Positions 11,201-20,151 of a stretch of DNA of 64,000 nucleotides are shown here, in pieces. Source of the DNA: Zobellia russellii (GTDB lineage: Bacteria > Bacteroidota > Bacteroidia > Flavobacteriales > Flavobacteriaceae). The stretch lies in assembly GCF_018728565.1 (NCBI RefSeq), contig NZ_JACSOI010000009.1:1-64000 (forward strand), in the 5' to 3' direction. A program made the translations under genes and the position numbers. Each line of letters opens with the position of its first letter. Position 1 is the first letter of the stretch. The notes under the pieces were generated by a model. The model ran no database searches and was not told where the DNA came from. It saw only the letters and a list, made by a program, of their open reading frames with translations.

Positions 11201-11375
11201 CATCTTTAAAAAGTGCGCATTCTACATATCTGCCAATAATCTGGTTACTTGGACAAATTACACAGGATTTAATCCAGAATTGGGAACACGCGGTAATCCA
11301 CTTCAACCAGGTAATGATGGTTTAAGATTTCCAAACGACCGTGAAGTAATATTAGGCCTAAATCTTAAATTTTAA
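8283..11375 (+). CDS. susC: SusC/RagA-type TonB-dependent outer-membrane transporter 2
   Basis: 1030 residues. The signal peptide ends near ASYYASAQ. A carboxypeptidase-regulatory-like domain follows (GLPIPGVNIVQKGTNNGS, DFDGNYSIKL), then the SusC signature DEVVVIGYAAVSREKVLG, plug and beta-barrel. The N-terminal 110 residues resemble SusC 1 closely while the barrel diverges, consistent with an old duplication and a different ligand. It is followed 12 bp later by its SusD partner and then by a fasciclin-like lipoprotein. The operator-like element lies 169 bp upstream of the start. Confidence 0.95.
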   Translation: MKRNFHEHFKRFLALSIMFLASYYASAQQKTVTGTVIAADGLPIPGVNIVQKGTNNGSVSDFDGNYSIKLSDGSKTLVFSYIGYKTVERSSSKKTVIDVTLEEDSQALDEVVVIGYAAVSREKVLGALSSVKSEDIAQVTPTNAFEGVQGRLAGVQIASNSGPGGSFDIRVRGTSTFSAGGTGPLYVVDGQQLDNIDNIDPNDIASLEVLKDGATTAIYGTRGANGVVLITTKSGKSGEVNVDVNVVTGINTLNGAIPVSNTRQRLFYEDVRRTPQQRETPAGRDRDSLSLLVRNSADLQDLITKAGIRNQINVSLSSGSDKLKAYWNTGYLEEDGIVLNSDFKRINTRFKLDFTPSKKLTVSTSFNGSFEELNGLSEFQVFTQLVQRIPYYPLFQPDGTYTPDLFSRQNPLAEAELRTQKLRTWRGQSFNSIQYKITPSFSLKSTLGLNFRLRRDNIFSPLLVLSRRAVNAEGSFRDRIDYDIQQENFMNYNNTFGKHSVSGFAGMQIQRRFGENFGLNSTEFVSEDIRTFNNAIPEDLAINAGQTFNSRSNLFSLFGGFNYDFDNRYLISGTIRRDGSSRFGDNKEFGYFPSGSVGWRVSNEPFLKNSGVVNNLLIRASYGETGNDRIGDYDFVSAFLPGAIYNDVSGVSPTRLGNPELSWESTNQTNLGFDLGMFKNRLTFTFEAWRKDTEDLLATVQLPEESGFNGIRQNVGAVRNQGLEFNLSGTILRTKDFSWNSNFNITIQENEVTKLAGGTPFRSGDYLIEEGQPIGNISGYKNLGVYQYDESNAYTDAGVQLTPNFNASGDFENYTLNGQNYTGNVNQMKNGGATPQGGDIIWEDLDGDFNITTEDRQTIGNGLPTTFGGFSNDFKYKELSLSFLLDYTFGNDVWKRWDEERDDLNNSVETPGPFRIDGAWQNPGDVTVYPRLTRVAQNRERPNSFFVEDGSFIKLRFVRLGYELPKSVLDKMNIFKKCAFYISANNLVTWTNYTGFNPELGTRGNPLQPGNDGLRFPNDREVILGLNLKF

Positions 11376-11387
11376 AATTAAGAAACA

Positions 11388-12986
11388 ATGAAATCTATAT
11401 ACACACATAAACATATACTAAAAATAGCCTTGGCTACTTTGGTTGTTTCATTTGCACTATCGTGCGACGATTTGGTAGACGAATCACCAATAAGTGAAAT
11501 TAACCCAAATGGTTTTTTCAGGACCAACAAAGACGCTTTAGGCTCGGTAATAGGTACATATGACGCCATGCAAGGTGCCGTGAGGCTCCAACATTTTTAT
11601 TGGGGCGAGTTCAGGGCTGACAATTATGACCTTAATGAAGCTGCCAATCCAAATAACGCGGAACTTGCCAATAACAATGTAACCCAAGGAAATAATCAAG
11701 CTTTGGACTGGGGCAACTGGTACGATATGATCAATAGAGCAAATTTTGCCATTTCACAAATTCCAACTATACCAAATTTTGACGCCAACTTATTAGCGGA
11801 GGCACAAGCCCTTAGAGCTTTTGCCTATTTTCAAGCCATACGTGTTTGGGGCGATGTTCCTTTGTTTATGGAGCCCACAGCAAGTGCCGAAGACATAGAG
11901 GCATTGGCCAAACCTAGAACGGATGCCAACACTATACTAAATGAGGTTATTATACCGGACATGTTGGCCGCTGAAGAAAATTTCACAATAAACAGATTAA
12001 CCGACCCCTATAGGTTTTCCTTAACGAGCCTGTGGTCTCTACAAGCTGAAGTTTATGGTTATCTGGGCAACGATGAAGCCGCTCGTGAAGCACTTTTAAA
12101 AGTAGTGAACAGCAATAGGTTCAGTTTGACCAACACCCCGGAAGATTGGCAAAACCTTTTCCTGAACGACAATGGTCTAGAAGGCGATCAAGCAGGGCCG
12201 TTAAAATTCCAAACCGGTCCGGAATTGATTATGTCAGTTAATTATAACATTACAGAACCTGCCGGTGGAGGCAATGTAAACAGATCAGGAATTTTCAGCC
12301 TCTTTTTTGCAGGTGTACCCTCTTATTTAATGTCCACAAATTTAGAGAACAAATGGCGTGAAAAATTCCCTGTAGATTCTTTAGAGTGGGTTACAAAATA
12401 TCCGAACACAGAACCCGCATTAGCAGAAACTATCATTATTACAGATGAAAACGGTACAGAAAGAGATTCTCTTGTTCCAATATATGGAGACTATCGCTTC
12501 TATTTTTCTAGAGAGGGAGGAACAGATTTAAGTGTGAGAGAAATTGGAGAGGCCAGAATGGCCAAATACAATAAGTCCAATTATAATGTTCAGTTTGATG
12601 ATACGGATATTGTTCTATATAGATATTCCGGAACACTTCTGTATTTAGCTGAGCTGGAAAACAGGTTGGGCAATGATGCCAGGGCCTTAGAGTTGGTAAA
12701 CGAAATCAGGACCGCCCGACAGCTTCCTCTTGTAGATGCAATGGAATTTGGAGTTTCCGTTGAAGAAAGGGAGCTTTTCATTCTAGATGAGCGTCAATTG
12801 GAGTTGTTTGGAGAGGCCCACAGATGGTGGGACCTTATACGAACAGGAAGAGCTATCGAAATTATGAACCCTATTTTAAGTAGTTCCGAAGAAGGAGTGC
12901 CATTAACAGAGGAGCGTTTGTTTCTACCGGTTTTTGAAGAACACTTGCTAGAAAATGAAAATCTGGAGCAAACTACTGGTTATTAA
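11388..12986 (+). CDS. susD: SusD/RagB-type glycan-binding lipoprotein 2
   Basis: 532-residue lipoprotein (SFALSC, Cys26). The N-terminal segment DESPISEINPNGFFRTNKDA and the C-terminal segment ERQLELFGEAHRWWDLIRTG are typical SusD landmarks. It would form the surface-exposed lid over SusC 2. It lies 12 bp downstream of SusC 2 and 23 bp upstream of the fasciclin-like gene, which indicates a three-gene operon. Confidence 0.94.
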   Translation: MKSIYTHKHILKIALATLVVSFALSCDDLVDESPISEINPNGFFRTNKDALGSVIGTYDAMQGAVRLQHFYWGEFRADNYDLNEAANPNNAELANNNVTQGNNQALDWGNWYDMINRANFAISQIPTIPNFDANLLAEAQALRAFAYFQAIRVWGDVPLFMEPTASAEDIEALAKPRTDANTILNEVIIPDMLAAEENFTINRLTDPYRFSLTSLWSLQAEVYGYLGNDEAAREALLKVVNSNRFSLTNTPEDWQNLFLNDNGLEGDQAGPLKFQTGPELIMSVNYNITEPAGGGNVNRSGIFSLFFAGVPSYLMSTNLENKWREKFPVDSLEWVTKYPNTEPALAETIIITDENGTERDSLVPIYGDYRFYFSREGGTDLSVREIGEARMAKYNKSNYNVQFDDTDIVLYRYSGTLLYLAELENRLGNDARALELVNEIRTARQLPLVDAMEFGVSVEERELFILDERQLELFGEAHRWWDLIRTGRAIEIMNPILSSSEEGVPLTEERLFLPVFEEHLLENENLEQTTGY

Positions 12987-13009
12987 ACTGAAAACATAAA
13001 ATTAAAAAA

Positions 13010-13723
13010 ATGAAAAGTATACATATTCTTAAAACTTGGAGCATTCTAAGCATAGTTTGCCTGTTCATAGGTTGCGACCTTCCTGTTCAAGAACGCTTCG
13101 TTTTTGAACCCGAAGTGGATATAGTAGATCCGTTTGCAGAAATTACAGCTTGGGAATTCATAAATTCTGGCCGAGCATTGGAATTGGATGATGAAGGTGA
13201 GTTAATAGGTGATAACTTCAACTATCTAAAGGCGGCAATTGAAGCTGCCGATATGGTTGATGAATACAATTCAGCGGATAATGAACGAACCTACCTTCTT
13301 CTCAATAACAACTCCTTCTTAGGAAATGGAGACGTTATAGATCTTATAACCGGTTCCGAAGAAATTGAGGAAGGAGAGACTCCTGAAGAAATAATGGCAA
13401 GGGCAGACTTAGATGTCTTACGATCAATTCTAAAGTATCATATCGTTACTACCTACATTACCCAGACCAATGTCTTATTAGAAACGGATGTTAGCGTTAA
13501 ATTCCAAACCCTTATACCCGGTGAAGACGGTGTGATCTATATGAGACGTAACGCCCTGTGGAGCATACAAATAAACCAAAACCCCGTTCCTTTACCCAAC
13601 TCGGCATTTGGAGGAGGTAACAACGAAACGGTAAGGAACCATAATTACGTATTCAATAATGGAATAGGTCACAGCCTTAACGACCCAGTTAGGAATAGGC
13701 CCTACCCTACTCCAAACAACTAA
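13010..13723 (+). CDS. Fasciclin (FAS1)-like surface lipoprotein
   Basis: 237 residues with a lipobox (CLFIGC, Cys22). The middle of the protein has a FAS1-like pattern: FNYLKAAIEAADMVDEYNSA, then RTYLLLNNNSFLG in the position of the usual 'FAPTNEAF' box, and VLRSILKYHIVTTYI in the position of the usual 'LLxYHVV' box. FAS1 domains mediate adhesion or carbohydrate contacts. As the third gene of the SusC/D 2 operon it takes the place of SusE/SusF-type accessory glycan-binding proteins. The fold is inferred from these short patterns, and binding activity is unproven. Confidence 0.65.
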   Translation: MKSIHILKTWSILSIVCLFIGCDLPVQERFVFEPEVDIVDPFAEITAWEFINSGRALELDDEGELIGDNFNYLKAAIEAADMVDEYNSADNERTYLLLNNNSFLGNGDVIDLITGSEEIEEGETPEEIMARADLDVLRSILKYHIVTTYITQTNVLLETDVSVKFQTLIPGEDGVIYMRRNALWSIQINQNPVPLPNSAFGGGNNETVRNHNYVFNNGIGHSLNDPVRNRPYPTPNN

Positions 13724-13754
13724 ACACTATCCATTAAGCACCCCACTATTCAAA

Positions 13755-13796
13755 AAATATCCTCTGGTCTATTTGTATGTATTCCGGAGGGTATTT
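13755..13796 (+). terminator. Hairpin after the SusC/D 2 operon
   Basis: Stem of 13 pairs (AAATATCCTCTGG with CCGGAGGGTATTT, two G-T pairs) and a 16-nt loop. It lacks a strong T run, so it may be a weak terminator or an mRNA-end structure. Confidence 0.45.
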
Positions 13797-13826
13797 ATCC
13801 TAATAAAGTTCTTTAAGGAGTTTTAT

Positions 13827-13843
13827 TGACAGACGGGTACAAA
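13827..13843 (+). promoter_or_regulatory. HTCS operator-like site before the sulfatase at 13958
   Basis: TGACAGACGGGTACAAA keeps the CAG-N4-GTACA core of the sites before both SusC genes and is preceded by TTAT as in the first of them. It is 121 bp upstream of the sulfatase start. Confidence 0.45.
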
Positions 13844-13957
13844 CCATATTTACCCTTAAATCAACAGGACTTCTCTCTTTTACAAAAGGAAGCCAATAAA
13901 AAATTAAACAATTCTTTTCCTAGACTGGGGCTGATTTCTTAAAACCAAAAAATCCAA

Positions 13958-15694
13958 ATGAAAATAGAAAAAAACAAAATAGGCCTGATTATTTTAGTTC
14001 TATCCATGGTGCATTCCATAAACTTTTGGGGACAAAAATCAGCAGACCAAAATCATGACAAACCTAATATTATTTTCATATTAACGGACGATCAGCGGTT
14101 TGATGCTTTGGGTTACGCAGGTAATGAACTCATTTCCACCCCGGAAATGGACAAATTGGCCAAAGAAGGCACCTATTTTAAGAACGCTATGGTCACCACG
14201 CCTATTTGTGCGGCAAGCCGGGCCAGTATCCTTACTGGGCTTTACGAACGTTCACACAACTACAATTTTAGTACAAAGAAAATTCGTGATGTATATATGC
14301 AAAATTCCTATCCTAAAATTTTAAAGGATAACGGATACTATACTGCCTTTTACGGAAAATATGGTGTACGCTATGATGGACTCAAAAAACAATTTAACGA
14401 GTTTGAATCTTATGACCGTAAAGATAAATACCCGGACAAACGTGGGTATTACTACAAAACAATAGGTAAGGACACAGTACACCTTACCAGATATACGGGT
14501 CAAAAAGCAATTGATTTTATAGATTCAAAAAATAGCTCTCAACCCTTTTGCCTGTCACTTAGTTTTAGTGCGCCCCATGCGCACGACTCAGCCAAAGACC
14601 AATATTTTTGGCAAGACGAATCGGATAAACTTCTTAAAAACACAATCATACCACCAGCAAAACTCTCTGATGACCTATACTTTAAATCACAGCCAGATTT
14701 TGTTAAATCCGGTTTTAACAGATTAAGATGGAGATGGCGTTATGACACACCTGAGAAATACCAGTATAGTGTTAAAGGATATTACCGCATGATTTCCGGC
14801 ATTGACCGAGAAATAAAAAAAATTAGAAAAGAACTAAAAAAGAAAGGGCTTTATAAGAACACAGTCATCATTCTAATGGGTGATAACGGATACTTTTTAG
14901 GAGAGCGCCAAATGGCCGGTAAATGGTTGTTATATGATAATTCACTAAGAGTTCCACTGATTGTTTTTGACCCACGTGTAAAAAACCAGGAGGACAGTAA
15001 AGAAATGGCCCTTAACATAGACATTGCACCTACAATTTTGGATTTGGCAGGAATTCAAATTCCACAAAATTGGCACGGTAAAAGTCTTATGCCCGTTGCC
15101 ACAAAAGAACAAACCAGTTTGAAAAGAGATACCGTTCTGTTTGAACATCTCTGGGAATTTGAACATATACCACCCAGTGAAGGGGTACGCACCAAAGAAT
15201 GGAAATATTTCAGGTATGTAAATAATATGTCGCTCGAAGAACTGTATCATATAAAAAACGACCCACAAGAAACAAAGAACCTAGCTAAAGACCCAGAATT
15301 TAAATCCGTTTTAGAGAAGCTAAGGACCAAGTGCAATGCACTTATAAATGAAAAAAGTGATACTTATTTCAATGGTCCTACAGCATTAAAGGTCAACATT
15401 ACAGAAGCACCACAATCTATACCCGAATTTCAATGGCAGGTACCCACTAAAAACTTTGAACAAACCTCCTATCAAATTTTATTGGCTACCTCAAAGAAAA
15501 AATTAGACCAAAATATAGGTGATTTATGGAACAGTGGCCAAGTAATCCAAAAGGTTGCCAAAGCTTATAAAGATGGAAGAATATATCTAAAAGATGGCCA
15601 AACGTACTTTTGGAAAGTGAGGGTTTGGGATCAAGAAAATAGGTTCTCCAAATATTCAGAATGTCAAACCATTCAGCTTAATGGCTCCAAATAA
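13958..15694 (+). CDS. S1 formylglycine sulfatase with a C-terminal rhamnosidase-N (FnIII-like) domain
   Basis: 578 residues with a Sec signal peptide. The sulfatase fold starts at [11 protein letters not shown] (metal Asp44/Asp45). The formylglycine motif is [11 protein letters not shown] with Cys84 as the residue to be matured, and [10 protein letters not shown] gives the second metal site. It would remove sulfate esters from the glycan in the periplasm or at the surface. After about residue 470 comes an unusual extension. Its segment [19 protein letters not shown] closely matches YWQVRVWDNKNRASAWS from the N-terminal domain of the GH78 encoded at 17258. This suggests kinship with fused sulfatase-rhamnosidase enzymes. 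A CAG-N4-GTACA site lies 121 bp upstream. Confidence 0.93.
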   Translation: MKIEKNKIGLIILVLSMVHSINFWGQKSADQNHDKPNIIFILTDDQRFDALGYAGNELISTPEMDKLAKEGTYFKNAMVTTPICAASRASILTGLYERSHNYNFSTKKIRDVYMQNSYPKILKDNGYYTAFYGKYGVRYDGLKKQFNEFESYDRKDKYPDKRGYYYKTIGKDTVHLTRYTGQKAIDFIDSKNSSQPFCLSLSFSAPHAHDSAKDQYFWQDESDKLLKNTIIPPAKLSDDLYFKSQPDFVKSGFNRLRWRWRYDTPEKYQYSVKGYYRMISGIDREIKKIRKELKKKGLYKNTVIILMGDNGYFLGERQMAGKWLLYDNSLRVPLIVFDPRVKNQEDSKEMALNIDIAPTILDLAGIQIPQNWHGKSLMPVATKEQTSLKRDTVLFEHLWEFEHIPPSEGVRTKEWKYFRYVNNMSLEELYHIKNDPQETKNLAKDPEFKSVLEKLRTKCNALINEKSDTYFNGPTALKVNITEAPQSIPEFQWQVPTKNFEQTSYQILLATSKKKLDQNIGDLWNSGQVIQKVAKAYKDGRIYLKDGQTYFWKVRVWDQENRFSKYSECQTIQLNGSK

Positions 15695-15725
15695 ACACGT
15701 GGCTATTGGCATAAGAACATTTATT

Positions 15726-15747
15726 AAACAGGATAGTACAAGATAGA
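15726..15747 (+). promoter_or_regulatory. HTCS operator-like site before the GH5-GH78 unit
   Basis: AAACAGGATAGTACAAG (15726-15742) continues as GTACAAGATAGA, a 12-mer repeated exactly at 41914. It lies 40-56 bp before the GH5 start codon, closer than at the SusC genes. Confidence 0.5.
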
Positions 15748-15781
15748 TATCACTATCCAAGAACGTATTTTACCTCCGAAA

Positions 15782-17215
15782 ATGAAAAATAAATTCCAAG
15801 CTATATCAAATAAAAAAAATGTTGGGTTACTAGCATTGCTCTTAACCTCTATGACCGCAATATCTCAAATTAAACACGGACTTAGAGATGATTCCGGCAG
15901 GCACGTTATTACACGGGGTTTTGTAATTAACACTAACGACCATAAAGGAGAAGTTTTTTTTGATTCTGACGATTATAAAAGAATGGTGCGTATGGGCGCC
16001 AACGCTCAGGTCATCCGTTTAGAGTTGGGCAAGTTAAGTTCCTTTCCTGGTGGAAGCCTAGACCAAACGTACTTAAAAAAACTAGACTCACTTGTTTCCC
16101 TAGGAAGAAACTCTGGCATGAAAACTGTCTTTAAGCTAACGGTCTACGGGGTTACCAGATTTTCATGGGAAGAGTTTTGGACAAACAAGAAAAATGAACA
16201 CCAAACCTATATTAACGCTTGGAAAGTAATTTGGAAAAGATATGCGAACGATACCTCTGTTCTTGGCTATGACATTGTAAACGAGCCACGAAAATTGACC
16301 ATGAATATTTCCTATGAGGATTTGACCAATACGTACTTAATACCATTATATCAAAAAATTATAGACGAAAGCCATAATATAAATCCTGATAAAAAGATAT
16401 TGCTCCAATCCATTTTCATGAACAAAGGAGAAGGAATTGACAATAATCAATATGCAGAGATAACGGCACCCGTAAATCGGAAAAATATCATTTTCGCACC
16501 GCACATTTACCAAAACAAAATAGATTTCATCAAGCCTGTTATGGATAGGTTTGATAGGGAATCTGACATGCTTGAAGCGCCAATTTTAGTAGGCGAATGG
16601 GGCTTTCCCACCTTTGCTACTACAGACACTCTTACATCTGGTCACCTTGGCCAATTAGAGTACAGGGAGCTTTACATAAAAACAGCGGAGATTTTTGACC
16701 GCATGGGAATAGGTTCTATAAAAGCTTGGTTTTTAGGAAACCGAAGCATGCAAAACTTCCTTCCTGGCGGCCCATCTACATGGGCGATTTTTAGTGATGA
16801 AATGGATGCGGGAACAGTAGAACGAAAATATATTACTGACATTATTTCAAGACCTTTCCCTCAAATAATTGCCGGAGATATACAATCTTTCTTATACAAT
16901 TTTGCGACGCGTACACTCAATTTAAAGATAAAATCCAATAATAGTAAAGGAGCCTCTAAAATTTTCATTGGAGCAGACCGGCATTACCCTGATGGTTTCT
17001 CAATTATTATCAACGATGATTTTATACTGTATCACAACCCATTAAAAAACATAGGTCTTGAAGTCTACAAATCTCCTGAAAACGGAAATCCATCCGATTT
17101 TATTTGGGACGACTATAGCCAACAATTGGTAGTGCTAAAATGGCCTGTGGATAATTCCATGCTGAACATTAAAATTGTACCGGGTCTTCGGAATTTTGGG
17201 ACAGAGAAAAACTAA
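15782..17215 (+). CDS. Glycoside hydrolase family 5-like secreted enzyme
   Basis: 477 residues with a Sec signal ending near TAISQ. The (beta/alpha)8 barrel shows GH-A clan landmarks: YDIVNEPRK, giving the acid/base Glu after the fourth strand, and ILVGEWGFP, giving the nucleophile Glu after the seventh strand, with APHIYQ between them. The last 110 residues (after about 365) form a beta-rich C-terminal domain like that of GH5 endoglycoceramidase relatives. It would cleave an internal or aryl-type beta-glycosidic bond; the substrate cannot be read. It is 42 bp upstream of the GH78 and likely co-transcribed with it. Confidence 0.85.
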   Translation: MKNKFQAISNKKNVGLLALLLTSMTAISQIKHGLRDDSGRHVITRGFVINTNDHKGEVFFDSDDYKRMVRMGANAQVIRLELGKLSSFPGGSLDQTYLKKLDSLVSLGRNSGMKTVFKLTVYGVTRFSWEEFWTNKKNEHQTYINAWKVIWKRYANDTSVLGYDIVNEPRKLTMNISYEDLTNTYLIPLYQKIIDESHNINPDKKILLQSIFMNKGEGIDNNQYAEITAPVNRKNIIFAPHIYQNKIDFIKPVMDRFDRESDMLEAPILVGEWGFPTFATTDTLTSGHLGQLEYRELYIKTAEIFDRMGIGSIKAWFLGNRSMQNFLPGGPSTWAIFSDEMDAGTVERKYITDIISRPFPQIIAGDIQSFLYNFATRTLNLKIKSNNSKGASKIFIGADRHYPDGFSIIINDDFILYHNPLKNIGLEVYKSPENGNPSDFIWDDYSQQLVVLKWPVDNSMLNIKIVPGLRNFGTEKN

Positions 17216-17257
17216 AATACTAATTAACTCAACAAGAACAACTCAAACTCGCTGAAA

Positions 17258-20020
17258 ATGAAACACAAGACAAAGATCACCTCTTTACTCCTTATTATCC
17301 TAACCATGGTACTAACGGCCTTCAGCATAAAAAAGGCCCAGGTGTACCAGCTAGTTACAGAATACAAAACCAACCCTATTGGTATTGACGTCCTCAAACC
17401 CAGATTAAGTTGGCAATTGAACTCAGACGAGAGAAATGTGATCCAGACAGCTTATGAAATTCGCGTAGCGGACTCAAAGGTTAATCTGCAAGAAGGTAAA
17501 AATCTTATTTGGACTTCAGGAAAAGTTGAAAGTGACCAATCCGTAAACGTAATCTACGAAGGCCCTAAACTGCAATCTATGCAGCGAGTATATTGGCAAG
17601 TCCGGGTTTGGGACAACAAAAACAGAGCTTCGGCGTGGAGTACTCCCGCCTATTGGGAAATGGGTATTTTAGACAAAGCCCTATGGACTGCATCGTACAT
17701 TGCTATGAACGACATTACTGCAGAAAAAAAATCACATCCGTCGCAGTACTTTAGAACGGAGTTCCAAACGAATAAAACCATTGTTTCGGCCAAGGTACAA
17801 GCCACTTCTTTGGGAGTCTATGAACTTTACCTGAACGGGAAAAAAGTAGGTAATGACCTTTTTACGCCTGGCTACACTACCTATAACAAAAGGTTGCAGT
17901 ACCAGACCTACGATGTAACGAATATGCTGAGAGACAATAATGCCATAGGTGCTATTGTAGGCGATGGTTGGTATAGAGGAAACATAGGCTGGAAAGGCGA
18001 TTATGCCTTTTACGGAAACCAACTTGCCCTTTTAGTACAATTACATATAAACTATGCCGATGGAAGTAGTGAAACTATAGTAAGTAATGGTGATTGGAAA
18101 GCATCTTACGGCCCTATACTTGAATCTGATATGTACAATGGTGAAAAATACGATGCCCGATTAGAAATGGACGGTTGGAATCAAAACGGATTTGATGATA
18201 GTAATTGGAAAAAAGTGGAAATCTTAGACCATTCCAAAGATATTCTGGTAGCGCCACAAGGACCTCCGGTAAGAGCAACTGAAGAAATAAAACCCAAAAA
18301 GCTCATTACCACCCCCAAAGGAGAGTTGGTATTGGATTTAGGACAAAACATAGTGGGCTGGGCCAGAATGAAGGTTAAAGGTCCTAAAGGCCATAAGGTG
18401 ACCCTTAAATTTGCGGAAGTCCTTGATAAAGATGGTAATTTTTACACCAAAAACCTACGAGCAGCTGAGGCAACAGACAACTATATTTTAAAAGGTGAAG
18501 GAGAAGAAATTTTTGAACCACATTTTACCTCCCATGGTTTTAGATACATACAGGTTATAGATTACCCAGGTAACCTAAATCCTGACGCTATTACAGGAAT
18601 TGTGATTCATTCGGATATCACGCCTACCGGAAGTTTTACAACTTCAGACCCAATGATCAATCAATTACAGAGTAATATTCAATGGGGACAACGAGACAAC
18701 TTTTTAGATATTCCTACAGACTGTCCACAGCGCGATGAACGAGCGGGTTGGACAGGTGATGCTCAAGTTTTTAGCATGACTGCTGCTTTTAATTTTGACG
18801 TAGCTACATTTTATACAAAATGGTTAAAAGATTTAGCCTTGGACCAGCACGATAACGGATCCGTGACCAACGTAGTGCCTGACATTTTAACGGGAGGCAA
18901 GGGTGTTAGCGCTAAAGGTGGTGCCACTGGCTGGGCAGATGCCGCTGTAATAATACCTTGGACCGTATATCAATCATACGGCGATAAACGCATTTTGGAA
19001 GAGCAATACGACAGTATGAAAGGTTGGGTTGACTACATGGCCAAAAAATCTGGTGACGATTATTTATGGAACGACCCTAAACATTGGCATTGGGGAGACT
19101 GGTTAGCCTATAATGCGGACAAACCCGACTACAATGGTTCCGTAACCGAAAAAGATTTAATTGCTACCGCCTATGCTTATTATTCCACATCACTCTTTAG
19201 CAAAATAGCCGAAGTATTAGGAAAAACCGAAGACATTGAGAAATATGCTCAGCAAGCCAAAAACATAAAAAAAGCTTTTGTACAGGAGTATGTTACCCCA
19301 AACGGGCGTTTGGTCTCTCACACGCAAACAGCTTATGCAATGGCCCTTTCCTTTGATCTGATTCCTGAAAATTTAAAGAAAAAATCCGCTGAATACTTCG
19401 CTCAGGACGTGAAAAAATTCGGGCATTTGACTACAGGGTTTTTAGGGACTCCCCTACTCTGCACAACCCTTTCCAAAATAGGACGCGATGATTTGGCCTT
19501 TATGTTACTCAACAGAAAGGAATTTCCATCCTGGCTTTATCCAATAACCATGGGAGCCACTACTATTTGGGAACGATGGGACACGCAAAAACCTGACGGG
19601 ACTATTATTGAAGGTATGAACAGTTTTAATCACTATTCGTACGGTGCCATTGGAGAATGGCTTTATACCCATGTAGGAGGATTGAGAATAGACCCTAAAA
19701 AACCAGGTTATAAACACATCATATTTGACCCTCACCCAGGTGGAGGGTTGACAGCTGCAAAGGCTGAATTCATATCCCTTTATGGAAAAATAAAATCTGA
19801 CTGGGAGATAAAAGATGGCGAATTTCATTATGAAGTAACCATACCCGCTAATACTACCGCATCTGTAACGTTATCGGGAGCTACACTAGAAAACATTAAG
19901 CTAAACAGCGCTAAGTTAAAAGCCGAAATGCAAAAAAACTTAAAGCAAACACAGCAAGGTGTACAGCTTGAACTGGGTTCAGGAACTTACCGCTTTTCGT
20001 ATCCTCAACCGGCTAAATAA
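17258..20020 (+). CDS. GH78 alpha-L-rhamnosidase
   Basis: 920 residues with an N-terminal signal anchor or signal peptide. Domains in order: rhamnosidase N-terminal FnIII-like domain (about 30-135, YWQVRVWDNKNRASAWS), a carbohydrate-binding beta-sandwich (about 145-310, ATSLGVYELYLNGKKVG), the (alpha/alpha)6 catalytic barrel with the GH78 signature DCPQRDERAGWTGDAQ and later GATTIWERWD, and a C-terminal beta-sandwich. The acidic catalytic residues of both motifs are present. It would release terminal alpha-L-rhamnose from the glycan or from oligosaccharides. It ends in a strong hairpin shared with the convergent oxidoreductase genes. Confidence 0.95.
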   Translation: MKHKTKITSLLLIILTMVLTAFSIKKAQVYQLVTEYKTNPIGIDVLKPRLSWQLNSDERNVIQTAYEIRVADSKVNLQEGKNLIWTSGKVESDQSVNVIYEGPKLQSMQRVYWQVRVWDNKNRASAWSTPAYWEMGILDKALWTASYIAMNDITAEKKSHPSQYFRTEFQTNKTIVSAKVQATSLGVYELYLNGKKVGNDLFTPGYTTYNKRLQYQTYDVTNMLRDNNAIGAIVGDGWYRGNIGWKGDYAFYGNQLALLVQLHINYADGSSETIVSNGDWKASYGPILESDMYNGEKYDARLEMDGWNQNGFDDSNWKKVEILDHSKDILVAPQGPPVRATEEIKPKKLITTPKGELVLDLGQNIVGWARMKVKGPKGHKVTLKFAEVLDKDGNFYTKNLRAAEATDNYILKGEGEEIFEPHFTSHGFRYIQVIDYPGNLNPDAITGIVIHSDITPTGSFTTSDPMINQLQSNIQWGQRDNFLDIPTDCPQRDERAGWTGDAQVFSMTAAFNFDVATFYTKWLKDLALDQHDNGSVTNVVPDILTGGKGVSAKGGATGWADAAVIIPWTVYQSYGDKRILEEQYDSMKGWVDYMAKKSGDDYLWNDPKHWHWGDWLAYNADKPDYNGSVTEKDLIATAYAYYSTSLFSKIAEVLGKTEDIEKYAQQAKNIKKAFVQEYVTPNGRLVSHTQTAYAMALSFDLIPENLKKKSAEYFAQDVKKFGHLTTGFLGTPLLCTTLSKIGRDDLAFMLLNRKEFPSWLYPITMGATTIWERWDTQKPDGTIIEGMNSFNHYSYGAIGEWLYTHVGGLRIDPKKPGYKHIIFDPHPGGGLTAAKAEFISLYGKIKSDWEIKDGEFHYEVTIPANTTASVTLSGATLENIKLNSAKLKAEMQKNLKQTQQGVQLELGSGTYRFSYPQPAK

Positions 20021-20042
20021 AATTACCCATTACTATTTGGGA

Positions 20043-20085
20043 AGAACAACAAAGCCCAGCTTTTAAAGCTGGGCTTTGTTGTTCT
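20043..20085. terminator. Bidirectional terminator between convergent units
   Basis: A perfect inverted repeat with 21-nt arms (core AAAGCCCAGCTTT on the left) around a single base. It lies between the GH78 stop and the convergent small-subunit gene and can serve both strands. Confidence 0.8.
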
Positions 20086-20151
20086 CGGATAAATGTGGCA
20101 ATAAGTTGGTACTAAAAATGTAATTGACCAAGATATGGAGCATAAAGAAAG

